This document shows, one piece after another, positions 24,417-31,099 of a DNA stretch of 64,000 nucleotides. The notes below the pieces were generated by a model. The model did not search any database. It worked only from the letters and a program-made list of their open reading frames with translations, and was not told the origin of the DNA. The position numbers were made by a program, and so were the translations under genes. Source of the DNA: Polyangium jinanense (GTDB lineage Bacteria; Myxococcota; Polyangia; Polyangiales; Polyangiaceae); the NCBI RefSeq assembly GCF_028435365.1, contig NZ_JAGTJJ010000046.1:1-64000 (forward strand). The letters are read 5' to 3'. The first letter of the stretch is position 1; every line of letters begins with the position of its first letter.

Positions 24417-25849
24417 TCTTTCGATCTCGTATCCTCTCGCTTGCCGCCCTCTCCGCGCTCGCGCTCTCCTGCTCCAAGTCGACCCCGACGCCCGAAAAAG
24501 AGGCGACGAGCACGCCGAGCACCGCGCCCGTGGCCCCGAGCGCAAGCGCCGTGTCGACCGAGCGCGAGCCGCCGAAACCGACGATTCCCACGCTCGCCCC
24601 CGAGCCATTCGAGGCCACGAGGATGCTGTCCGTGGACCTCTTCGCCATCGAGGGCGCGCTCCTCGTCACCGAGGGCCTGCGCGTCGGCCGCATCGTCGAA
24701 GAGCGCGTCGAATGGATCGGGAGCATCCCGGACGGCAACGAATCCCTCGGCGGCAATCGCCTCTCCTCCGTCCACGGCTACTGGCCGGACGGCGTCGACG
24801 TCCTGTACACGACGAACAATGGCCGCGCCCTGATGCCCACGCTCTTTCCGCTCACCGGAAAGGGCGTGGAGCGCAGGTTTGGCCCGGGCGGCGGGCTCGG
24901 GTGGATCAATGGCACGACCCGTCTCGGCAAGACGACACTCGTGGCGGGGTACGACGGGGAAGGGGGCCACCGGATCGAGACCGTCCGAGGGCCGACGTGG
25001 GTGATCAAACCGCTCGACGCCGAGAAGGGCGGTTGCAAGGAAGACGAAGTGCGAAAGGCCTGGGGCAACAACGCGGCGCTCGCGCTCCCGCCCCGCGCCA
25101 TCGCCGGGACCGAGGCCGGCACGCTCGTGACGCTCGGAAACCTCTGCGAGCGAGAAAAGAGCCCGGCCGCGGAGGTCTGGGACCAACCCGGCAAATCACG
25201 CATCATCGAGCTCGGCAGCATGGTGAAGGAGCTCGGCTACTTCCCCAAGATGCTCCGGGGCAAGGGGGACGACCTCTGGGTCGAATCCACGCCGGTGCTC
25301 CATTACAACGGCGGGAAATTCGAGACCCTGCCGGCCCTCGACAAACCGATCCGGGACCTCTTCGTCTCGCCGAGCGGCAAGCTCCACGGCATCGCGGGCC
25401 GGTCGATCGTCCGCTACGACGAGGGCAAATGGACGACGATCGCGAATTTCCCCCGGCCCATGCGGTTTTCCACGATCGCCATGGATGAAAAGGAGACGAT
25501 CTGGGTCTCGTACAGCGGCGTGTCCCGGCTGCGCGAGACGCAGAGCGCCGACCCAGAGGACCATTGCACGACGCCGTTCGTGTACCTGTACGAGGTGTCC
25601 TGGAAAAACGACGCGAAATACACCTATCCCACGACCGCGAAGGCGCTCTCCACGTTCCCGGCCGTCGCCGACCTCGGGCTCGTCGAGTATTACGAAGACG
25701 GCCGGCGTCTCGGCGTCACGGTGAAGAGCAAGGAGCAAGGCGAGGCCGTCATCGCCCACGTCAAGGCGAACATGAAGGACGAGCACCCCGAGCTCATCTG
25801 TTACGCCCCGCGAAGCCCCCGGGTCATCGAGATCAAGGCCGCCAAATGA
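24413..25849 (+). CDS. Lipoprotein with beta-propeller-like repeats
   Basis: The protein has 478 residues with lipobox ALSC after a hydrophobic signal and a long Pro/Ser/Thr linker to about residue 65. The rest is beta-rich, with propeller-like strands (WVESTPVLHYNGGKFETLPA, LHGIAGRSIVRYDEGKWTTI, WVSYSGVSRL) as in two-component-type sensory propellers. No enzyme motif is visible. It overlaps the Sel1 gene (ATGA), so both proteins are probably made together and may sit at the same membrane. Confidence 0.7.
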   Translation: MIFRSRILSLAALSALALSCSKSTPTPEKEATSTPSTAPVAPSASAVSTEREPPKPTIPTLAPEPFEATRMLSVDLFAIEGALLVTEGLRVGRIVEERVEWIGSIPDGNESLGGNRLSSVHGYWPDGVDVLYTTNNGRALMPTLFPLTGKGVERRFGPGGGLGWINGTTRLGKTTLVAGYDGEGGHRIETVRGPTWVIKPLDAEKGGCKEDEVRKAWGNNAALALPPRAIAGTEAGTLVTLGNLCEREKSPAAEVWDQPGKSRIIELGSMVKELGYFPKMLRGKGDDLWVESTPVLHYNGGKFETLPALDKPIRDLFVSPSGKLHGIAGRSIVRYDEGKWTTIANFPRPMRFSTIAMDEKETIWVSYSGVSRLRETQSADPEDHCTTPFVYLYEVSWKNDAKYTYPTTAKALSTFPAVADLGLVEYYEDGRRLGVTVKSKEQGEAVIAHVKANMKDEHPELICYAPRSPRVIEIKAAK

Positions 25850-25873
25850 GACCCCTCCAGAACCGCCCGCGCG

Positions 25874-26668
25874 TCACGACGCGCGCGGGCATCCCGTGAA
25901 GTACAGCGCCGAACCGGCGACACCCGCGTCCCAGTCATAGGCATCGCCGCCGGGCACGGAGCGCGCAATCGCGAGCAGCTCGTCGGGCGCGTAGGCGCGA
26001 ATCGCAGAGACCGTGCCGTCCCACGCCACGAGCGTCGGGATCAGCGGGACGAGGTACGTCAGCGCCCAGCGCGACGCCCGCAGCGGGCGCACGAAGGGGA
26101 CCAGGACGAACGAGCCGACGAACAACGTCGCGATGTTGATCCCCATCGCCACCGGCGCAAGCACGGTCGGCAGCCCTCGGATCGTCTTCGAGGCCGCGAC
26201 GTCGAAAAAACCGAGCGGCTTTTGGTCGCGCACGATCGAGGCGACGAGCGCCGTGACGGCCTCGGGCGGGAAATGGTGCAGCGCGCCCCACATCGTGCGC
26301 ACGCCGTCGAGCTCGGGCGGGACCGCAAGGGCGTCGACGGGATCTTCGCGGTAGACGAGCTTGGCGTCGTTCCTCTCCGCGACACGCGCACGGCCAGCCT
26401 CGTTCGGGTACCGGTCCGTCAGGACGAACCGCACGTCCTCGCGCCCCGCGTCACGCAGCGCGCGGATCGCGTAGAGCGCGCCGCCGCCGCCGCCCGAGCA
26501 CACGTCGACCACCTGCGTGCATCGGGTCCGATCGAGCAGCGCCTCGAGCTTCGGCACGACCTCGCGGTAAAACCCCAGGCGATCGAAGGCCAAATCGAGC
26601 AGATCCGTGCCGCCGTCACGGATGGCAGCGGGCATCCAGGGGAGATCCTCGAGCTCGACGAGTTGCAT
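25874..26668 (-). CDS. Class I SAM-dependent methyltransferase-like protein with membrane segment
   Basis: The protein has 264 residues from the ATG at 26668, where the family-like start LVELEDLPWMPAAIRDGGTD begins; a longer reading to 26845 has a basic non-conserved extension. The SAM motif is VVDVCSGGGGGALYAI, followed by FVLTDRYPNE. A hydrophobic stretch (TVLAPVAMGINIATLFVGSF and VLVPFV) in the C-terminal half may insert in the membrane. The substrate is unknown. Confidence 0.7.
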   Translation of the reverse strand: MQLVELEDLPWMPAAIRDGGTDLLDLAFDRLGFYREVVPKLEALLDRTRCTQVVDVCSGGGGGALYAIRALRDAGREDVRFVLTDRYPNEAGRARVAERNDAKLVYREDPVDALAVPPELDGVRTMWGALHHFPPEAVTALVASIVRDQKPLGFFDVAASKTIRGLPTVLAPVAMGINIATLFVGSFVLVPFVRPLRASRWALTYLVPLIPTLVAWDGTVSAIRAYAPDELLAIARSVPGGDAYDWDAGVAGSALYFTGCPRAS

Positions 26669-26828
26669 GCGTTGCACGAGCGCGATGATGGGGGTGCCCG
26701 CGCCGCGCTTCAAGGCCCCGCGCGCCGTCCACGACCTGTCCGAACGGCCGCCGAAAAAAATCTGCGGGTGACCGATGAGTCTTCGCCGCCCCGGCAGTCC
26801 ATGCCCCAGAACCCTCATGGAGGCACCG

Positions 26829-27245
26829 ATGAACGAGCTCGACACCTACCTCTTCTTCGATGGCAACTGCGCCGAGGCGATGCGCTTCTACGAGCGCACG
26901 TTCGGCGGCAAGCTCGAGGCCCTGATGAAGTTCGACGAGGGGCCGGCCCCGTGTCCCGAGGGCGGCGCCGGGCGCATCATGCACGCGAGCCTCCTCATCG
27001 GCCCCCGCCGGCTGCTCGCATCCGACACCGTGCCGAAGTACCCCCACGAGGGCTTCAAAGGTTTTTCCGTTTCGCTCGGCTTCCCCACAAAGGCCGAAGC
27101 GCAGCGGGTCTTCGACGCCCTGGCCGACGGCGGCAAGGTGATGATGCCGCTCCAGAAGACGTTCTGGAGCGAGGCATTCGGCATGGTGACCGACCGCTTC
27201 GGCGTCCCCTGGATGATCGGCGGCGGCGAGCACACCAAAGCCTGA
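26829..27245 (+). CDS. VOC (glyoxalase/PhnB-like) family protein
   Basis: The protein has 138 residues. It starts with TYLFFDGNCAEAMRFYERTF, as PhnB-like VOC proteins do, and ends FGMVTDRFGVPWMIG. The metal-binding positions of true glyoxalases are not all evident. RBS GGAGG lies 6 nt before the ATG. Members include demethylases and resistance proteins, so the function is open. It is divergent from the methyltransferase gene and its 3' end faces repeat R3. Confidence 0.8.
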   Translation: MNELDTYLFFDGNCAEAMRFYERTFGGKLEALMKFDEGPAPCPEGGAGRIMHASLLIGPRRLLASDTVPKYPHEGFKGFSVSLGFPTKAEAQRVFDALADGGKVMMPLQKTFWSEAFGMVTDRFGVPWMIGGGEHTKA

Positions 27246-27276
27246 CCCTCGCGAGGGCGGGAGGCCGCGGAGGAAG

Positions 27277-27400
27277 AGGAAAGAGAGCAGGGGGCTGTCC
27301 GCCCCCTGCACCCCGGACCAGGCACGGCCTGGACCGAAAGCCGAGAAACCGCGCGATGCGCGGCTTCTCGGACGGGCCCGGGCAAGACCTGAAGCGGCGT
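27277..27400. repeat. Hairpin repeat R3, left arm
   Basis: GCAGGGGGC/GCCCCCTGC and CCAGG/CCTGG hairpins are followed by hairpin A (27341-27371, stem CCGAGAAACCGCGC with one G-T pair and GAT loop) and the GGGCAAGACCTG tail seen in other copies. The A stem has changed on both strands relative to R1/R2 but still pairs. The right arm is displaced by about 430 bp to 27835. Confidence 0.7.
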
Positions 27401-27501
27401 TGCCAGTCGAGGCGGCAGCGCTGCCTCCGCCTCGAGCAGCCCGCCACCGCGTCCACGTCTCTGCAAACCACGTCGTCGTAGCCCTTCCCCTGGCGCGTCC
27501 T

Positions 27502-27768
27502 CACCCTCTCCGGGCACGAGCACGTGCTCCTCCCCGGGCGTCCTCTCCCTCTCCGGGCACGAGCACGTGCTCCTCCCTGGGCGTCCTCAGCCTCTCCGGG
27601 CACGAGCACGTGCTCCTCCCTGGGCGTCCTCAGCCTCTCCGGGCACGAGCACGTGCACCTCCCTGGGCGTCCTCACCCTCGCCGGGCACGAGCACGTGCT
27701 CCTCCCTGGGCGTCCTCAGCCTCTCCGGGCACGAGCACGTGCACCTCCCTGGGCGTCCTCAGCCTCCG
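27502..27768. repeat. 43-bp tandem repeat, six copies, each with a CACGTG palindrome
   Basis: The motif CGGGCACGAGCACGTG recurs at 27511, 27554, 27597, 27640, 27683 and 27726, exactly 43 bp apart. Most copies hold the 12-bp palindrome GAGCACGTGCTC; two have GAGCACGTGCAC. The rest of each unit (CTCCCTGGGCGTCCTCAGC) is also conserved. It is not coding: 43 is not a multiple of three and no start or ribosome site exists. It sits inside repeat R3. Confidence 0.9.
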
Positions 27769-27834
27769 CGCGGCCGCCCACAGAGCGAGATTTCGCCGAT
27801 GACAGCATTCGGGCTTCCACCGGCCCGTTGCCAG

Positions 27835-27993
27835 CCGAAAGGGCAGCGCGGCTGTCTCGATGGGCAGGGGTCGTTCCTCGGCCTGTTCGATGAACTGCGC
27901 ATCGCGCAGTTCATCGACCCTGGGTCCAGCCCCTGGCTGGTCCGGGTCCAGGGGCGGATAGCCCCTGGTGGGGCCTGGGGCAACGCCCCAGCG
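27835..27993. repeat. Hairpin repeat R3, right arm
   Basis: The arm begins with sequence like R1 (GATGGGCAGGG, CCTCGGCCTGTTCGATGAAC) and has hairpin B (27887-27917, perfect 14-bp stem TCGATGAACTGCGC with ATC loop). The CCAGGGGC/GCCCCTGG and GGGGC/GCCCC pairs follow. It ends 35 bp before the stop of the minus-strand GNAT gene. Confidence 0.75.
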
Positions 27994-28028
27994 AAACGGC
28001 CCCCGCGCGAGGCCCTACGAATCGATCC

Positions 28029-28556
28029 TCAAACGGCGCCGAACTCGGGCCGGTAGCGGACCACGCCGGGTCGCGTGCCGAGACAACCCGGGCGCAGCTC
28101 GAGCGCCATGAAGGCCTCGTCGTGCCCCGGCACCTCCCAGCGCAACCCGAATCGCGCGGCGGGCTCGAATCCGAAGCGCGGGTAATACGCGGGATGGCCG
28201 AGCACGACGACCGCGCCGTGCCCGGCCCCCCGCAGCCGTTCGAGCCCCTCGCGAATGAGCACGCTGCCAATGCCCTTCCGGTGCCATGCGGGCAGCACGG
28301 CCATCGGAGCGAGCCCCTGCGCGATCTCGCGGCTGCCATCTCGGTCGATCTCGACGGGCGAAAACAGGACGTGGCCAACGACGTGTCCGTCTTGCTCCGC
28401 GACGAGCGAAAGCGTGATGGCCCCGGATCGGCGAAGCGCGTCGACGAGCGACGCCTCCTCGGGACGACCGAACGCGCATTCGTTCACGTTGCGCACGGCG
28501 GCGATGTCGGCGGGGAGTTCGGGGCGTACGAGGAGGGGGCTCACGGGGGCGAGCAT
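28029..28556 (-). CDS. GNAT family N-acetyltransferase
   Basis: The protein has 175 residues. It starts LLVRPELPADIAAVRNVNECAF, has the acetyl-CoA loop MAVLPAWHRKGIGSVLIREG (about 85-104) and the VVVLGHPAYYPRFGFEPA motif. This is the YhbS-type GNAT pattern. The substrate is unknown. The ATG at 28556 was preferred since the reading before it has no start near the domain. It faces the HEAT-like gene at 28647. Confidence 0.85.
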   Translation of the reverse strand: MLAPVSPLLVRPELPADIAAVRNVNECAFGRPEEASLVDALRRSGAITLSLVAEQDGHVVGHVLFSPVEIDRDGSREIAQGLAPMAVLPAWHRKGIGSVLIREGLERLRGAGHGAVVVLGHPAYYPRFGFEPAARFGLRWEVPGHDEAFMALELRPGCLGTRPGVVRYRPEFGAV

Positions 28557-28646
28557 TGCGCAAGACGGGAACGTTTGCAACCGCCTGCCGCGGGTCCACC
28601 GACGTGCGTCGCGGGGAGGTCTTTCTTTTGGCCCGAGGCCAGGGTA

Positions 28647-29393
28647 GTGGAAGGCGTGAGTTACGAATCCGGCCTCGAAGGCTCCCTCGCGATCGACCCG
28701 CCGCCCGACCCCGCGCTCGTCCCCGATCTCCGGGCTGCGGTCGACGCCATCGCGGCCCTGCCCGGCGTCAAACCGGGGCACGCCTCGACCTGGCGCCTCA
28801 CGCCCCTCGGCGGCGGGCTCGTGAACGAGCAGGCATTCGACTGGGAAGTGCAGGTCGAATGGCTCCGGCGCATTTTGGCCGAGGTCTTCGCGCCTCGCGG
28901 TTTGTCCCTCATGGGCAAACTCGAAGCCATCGGGGAGGACGACGAATCCCTCGCCGTCGTGCGTGTCGATGCCTCCGGCATCGTGGTCGAGACCATCGAA
29001 GGAGAGCCGGACGATCCCGAGGGGTGGATCGATTTGCTGAAGAACGGGAGCGAGGAAGAGCGAGCGATCGCCGCCGAACAGCTCGGGGCCTACGACGAGG
29101 ACGTCGCGGTCCCGGCCCTCACCCGCGCGCTCACGGATCCGAGCGGGGACGTGCGCCGGCGCGCGCTCGAAACGCTCGGCCAATTCGAAAAATCCGCGCT
29201 CCCGGCGCTCGATGCCGTCATCGGCTGTCTTTCCGACGAAAACCCCTTCGTTCGTTACTGGGCCACCTTCGCGCTCGGGCGCATGGGAAGCCTGGCGGCG
29301 CCGGCGCTTGGTCGCCTCGAAGAGCTGACGCGTGACACGGCCGAGGGCCCGCGTTATGGCGCGATCGACGCCCTTCGGCGAATTCGGTCCTGA
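28647..29393 (+). CDS. HEAT-repeat protein
   Basis: The protein has about 248 residues. The start is uncertain: GTG 28647 has GAGG about 8 nt upstream; GTG 28656 is an alternative. The N-terminal ~130 residues form a mixed domain. The C-terminal half has two or three HEAT/PBS-lyase-like repeats (IDLLKNGSEEERAIAAEQLG, LTDPSGDVRRRALETLGQF, LSDENPFVRYWATFALGRMG). Such repeats bind proteins. No catalytic residues are visible. Confidence 0.75.
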   Translation: MEGVSYESGLEGSLAIDPPPDPALVPDLRAAVDAIAALPGVKPGHASTWRLTPLGGGLVNEQAFDWEVQVEWLRRILAEVFAPRGLSLMGKLEAIGEDDESLAVVRVDASGIVVETIEGEPDDPEGWIDLLKNGSEEERAIAAEQLGAYDEDVAVPALTRALTDPSGDVRRRALETLGQFEKSALPALDAVIGCLSDENPFVRYWATFALGRMGSLAAPALGRLEELTRDTAEGPRYGAIDALRRIRS

Positions 29394-29426
29394 AGAATCA
29401 CGCGTGAACCATCCTGCTTCGAATGT

Positions 29427-30440
29427 TCACGTGGCCCCGGCCCGCGCCCGCCACGCGGCCAGAATTCGTTGCTCCTTGTCTTCGTCGATGCCGAGCTTGG
29501 GCAGCTCGGGCCGAGGCCGCGCTTGCCAGCCCGTGCGCATCAGCGCCCACGTGTCCGCGATCGTCTCGATCATCGGGCGGCAACGAAGCCCGAGCTGTTC
29601 GGCGCGCGGGACGGCCATTTGCCACGCGGCGCTGCACTCTGCGTCCATCGGCGCCCAGATCGGGAGCTCGCTCCACGGCTTGACGTCGTGCGCGAGGAGG
29701 AAATCGTCGTCGACCCACACGAGGCGCGCCGCGCTCTCCGTGACCTTCGCGCATTCCGAAAGGAGAGACCCGAACGTCGGATGGCCAGAAGGCCCGGCGA
29801 CATTGAGCGCGCCGCCTTCGCCGCGTTCCAGGAGGTCCACGGTCAATCTCGCGACATCACGAGCATCGACGAGCTGCATAGGCACGTCGGGCGCTCCCGG
29901 CGCGAGCACCTCACCGCCGCGGGCGATCCGCGAAAGCCACCAAGGGAGCCGACCGACGTCCTCGTACGGCCCCACGATCACGCCCAGCCGCAAGAGCAAC
30001 GCAGCCTCCCCATAATGCTCGACGACGGCCCGCTCGCACCCGGCCTTGAGCGTTCCATAATCGCCGTCATCGGGGCCAGCATCCGGCGCGCAATCGTACA
30101 CACGGCTCGTTTCGTCGACAGGGAGCCGCGGCCGATCGACATAGACGGATGCTGTCGAGGCAAACGCATACACCGGGGCGACCTCGCGCAGCACGGCGGC
30201 AGCCTGATTGACCACACGCGGTACGTACCCGCTCGTATCCACCACCGCGTCCCAGCGCCCGGCCCGCAGTCGTTCGAGATCGGCCCGCTCGGTCCGGTCG
30301 CCGCGAATCACCTCCACGCCGGGGGGATCGGAAAAACTTCGGCCGCGGTTGAACGTGGTCACGTGGTGATCACGCCCGAGCGCCTCCGTCACGATCGTTC
30401 GACCGAGAAATGCCGTACCGCCGAGAACGAGGATCCGCAT
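29427..30440 (-). CDS. NAD-dependent epimerase/dehydratase (SDR family)
   Basis: The protein has 337 residues. The Rossmann motif VLGGTAFLGRTI stands at the very start. FNRGRS follows the second strand, VVDTSGYVP the fourth, and an SxnY-like region is YAFASTASVYVD with the YGTLKAGCE motif (YxxxK). This is an extended SDR of the mRNA-binding/epimerase type. It probably acts on a nucleotide sugar or NAD(P)H substrate. The ATG at 30440 overlaps head-on with the start of the truncated DUF4419 gene. Confidence 0.8.
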   Translation of the reverse strand: MRILVLGGTAFLGRTIVTEALGRDHHVTTFNRGRSFSDPPGVEVIRGDRTERADLERLRAGRWDAVVDTSGYVPRVVNQAAAVLREVAPVYAFASTASVYVDRPRLPVDETSRVYDCAPDAGPDDGDYGTLKAGCERAVVEHYGEAALLLRLGVIVGPYEDVGRLPWWLSRIARGGEVLAPGAPDVPMQLVDARDVARLTVDLLERGEGGALNVAGPSGHPTFGSLLSECAKVTESAARLVWVDDDFLLAHDVKPWSELPIWAPMDAECSAAWQMAVPRAEQLGLRCRPMIETIADTWALMRTGWQARPRPELPKLGIDEDKEQRILAAWRARAGAT

Positions 30441-30468
30441 GCCGACACCATGGCCCGTCGGGCCCGAG

Positions 30469-30611
30469 ATGCCAAGCTTGGCCGATCCGGACCTTCCCGT
30501 GGTCGACCACGGTCCGACCCACGCGCTCCTCGGCGCTGTCCACCTCGCGTTCGCACAGCACCGGCCGCTCGTGCTCTCGCCCGACGCGGTATGGTTGACC
30601 ATCGCGCAGGG
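30469..30611 (+). pseudogene. Truncated DUF4419 gene, N-terminal end only
   Basis: The reading MPSLADPDLPVVDHG, then HALLGAVHLAFAQHRPLVL and SPDAVWLTIAQG matches the start of DUF4419 proteins (usually several hundred residues). An ATG at 30439 is also in frame. The match ends at IAQG exactly where repeat R4 begins; the reading then runs into R4's repeats. The missing remainder is not found after R4. The gene is dead or encodes a short stump. Confidence 0.65.
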
Positions 30612-30955
30612 CGTCGCGCCGGGGCGCTGCCCCGGGCCCCGCGGGGGCTGTTCGCCCCTCGACCCGAACCAGGGCCAGCCCTGGACCATTTGGGGAAGAA
30701 CTGCGCGATGCGCAGTTCTTCCCACAGGCCGCTGGCAAGACCGCGAAGGAGCGTTGCACGCCGGCGACGGGCGCGTGGCCCGTTGAACCGTCAGCGTTGC
30801 CGTCTTGGTTGGCAGGATCTTCGTTCGTCTTGACCTGGCCTGTTCGATGAACTGCGCGGGAGCGCAGTTCATCGACCCCGGGTCCAGCGCTTGCGCTGGT
30901 CCGGGTCCAGGGGTGGACAACCCCTGGTGGGGCCTGGGGCAAAGCCCCAGCGAGG
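30608..30955. repeat. Interspersed multi-hairpin repeat, copy R4 (complete)
   Basis: The order is the same as in R2: CCGGGGC/GCCCCGG, CGGGGGC/GCCCCTCG, CCAGGGC/GCCCTGG, hairpin A (30693-30723, stem GGGAAGAACTGCGC), ~120 bp weakly conserved, hairpin B (30844-30875, stem TCGATGAACTGCGC with a changed loop GGGA), then the GGGTCCAGCGC inverted repeat and CCAGGGG/CCCCTGG. B's loop differs from the other copies while the stem is unchanged. The left end cuts the DUF4419 gene. Confidence 0.8.
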
Positions 30956-31092
30956 CGCCTCCCAGATTATTGACCCGAGCCCTCGACAGCGGCGGCGCCA
31001 CGGATCTGCCCGAGGACGGTCGATTGCGCGACGTGCTTGCGGAGTGGTATTTCTTGCCCCCGCCGCCGCCTCGGAAGAAAAAGCGCCCCTGA
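30956..31092 (+). pseudogene. Orphan protein tail after repeat R4
   Basis: A plus-strand reading ending with TGA at 31090 has a protein-like C-terminus (TDLPEDGRLRDVLAEWYFLP, then a Pro run and KKKRP). It has no start of its own; the reading comes from repeat R4. It does not look like a DUF4419 C-terminus. It may be the 3' end of another gene cut by R4. Weak call. Confidence 0.3.
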
Positions 31093-31099
31093 GAATCCC

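Noticed and set aside
22413..24608. 731-codon minus-strand open frame opposite the Sel1 gene
   Set aside because: The plus strand encodes a lipoprotein with clear Sel1 repeats. The antisense reading has no motif.
27502..27768. 43-bp tandem repeat as CRISPR
   Set aside because: Units are contiguous and alike over their full length. There are no unique spacers.
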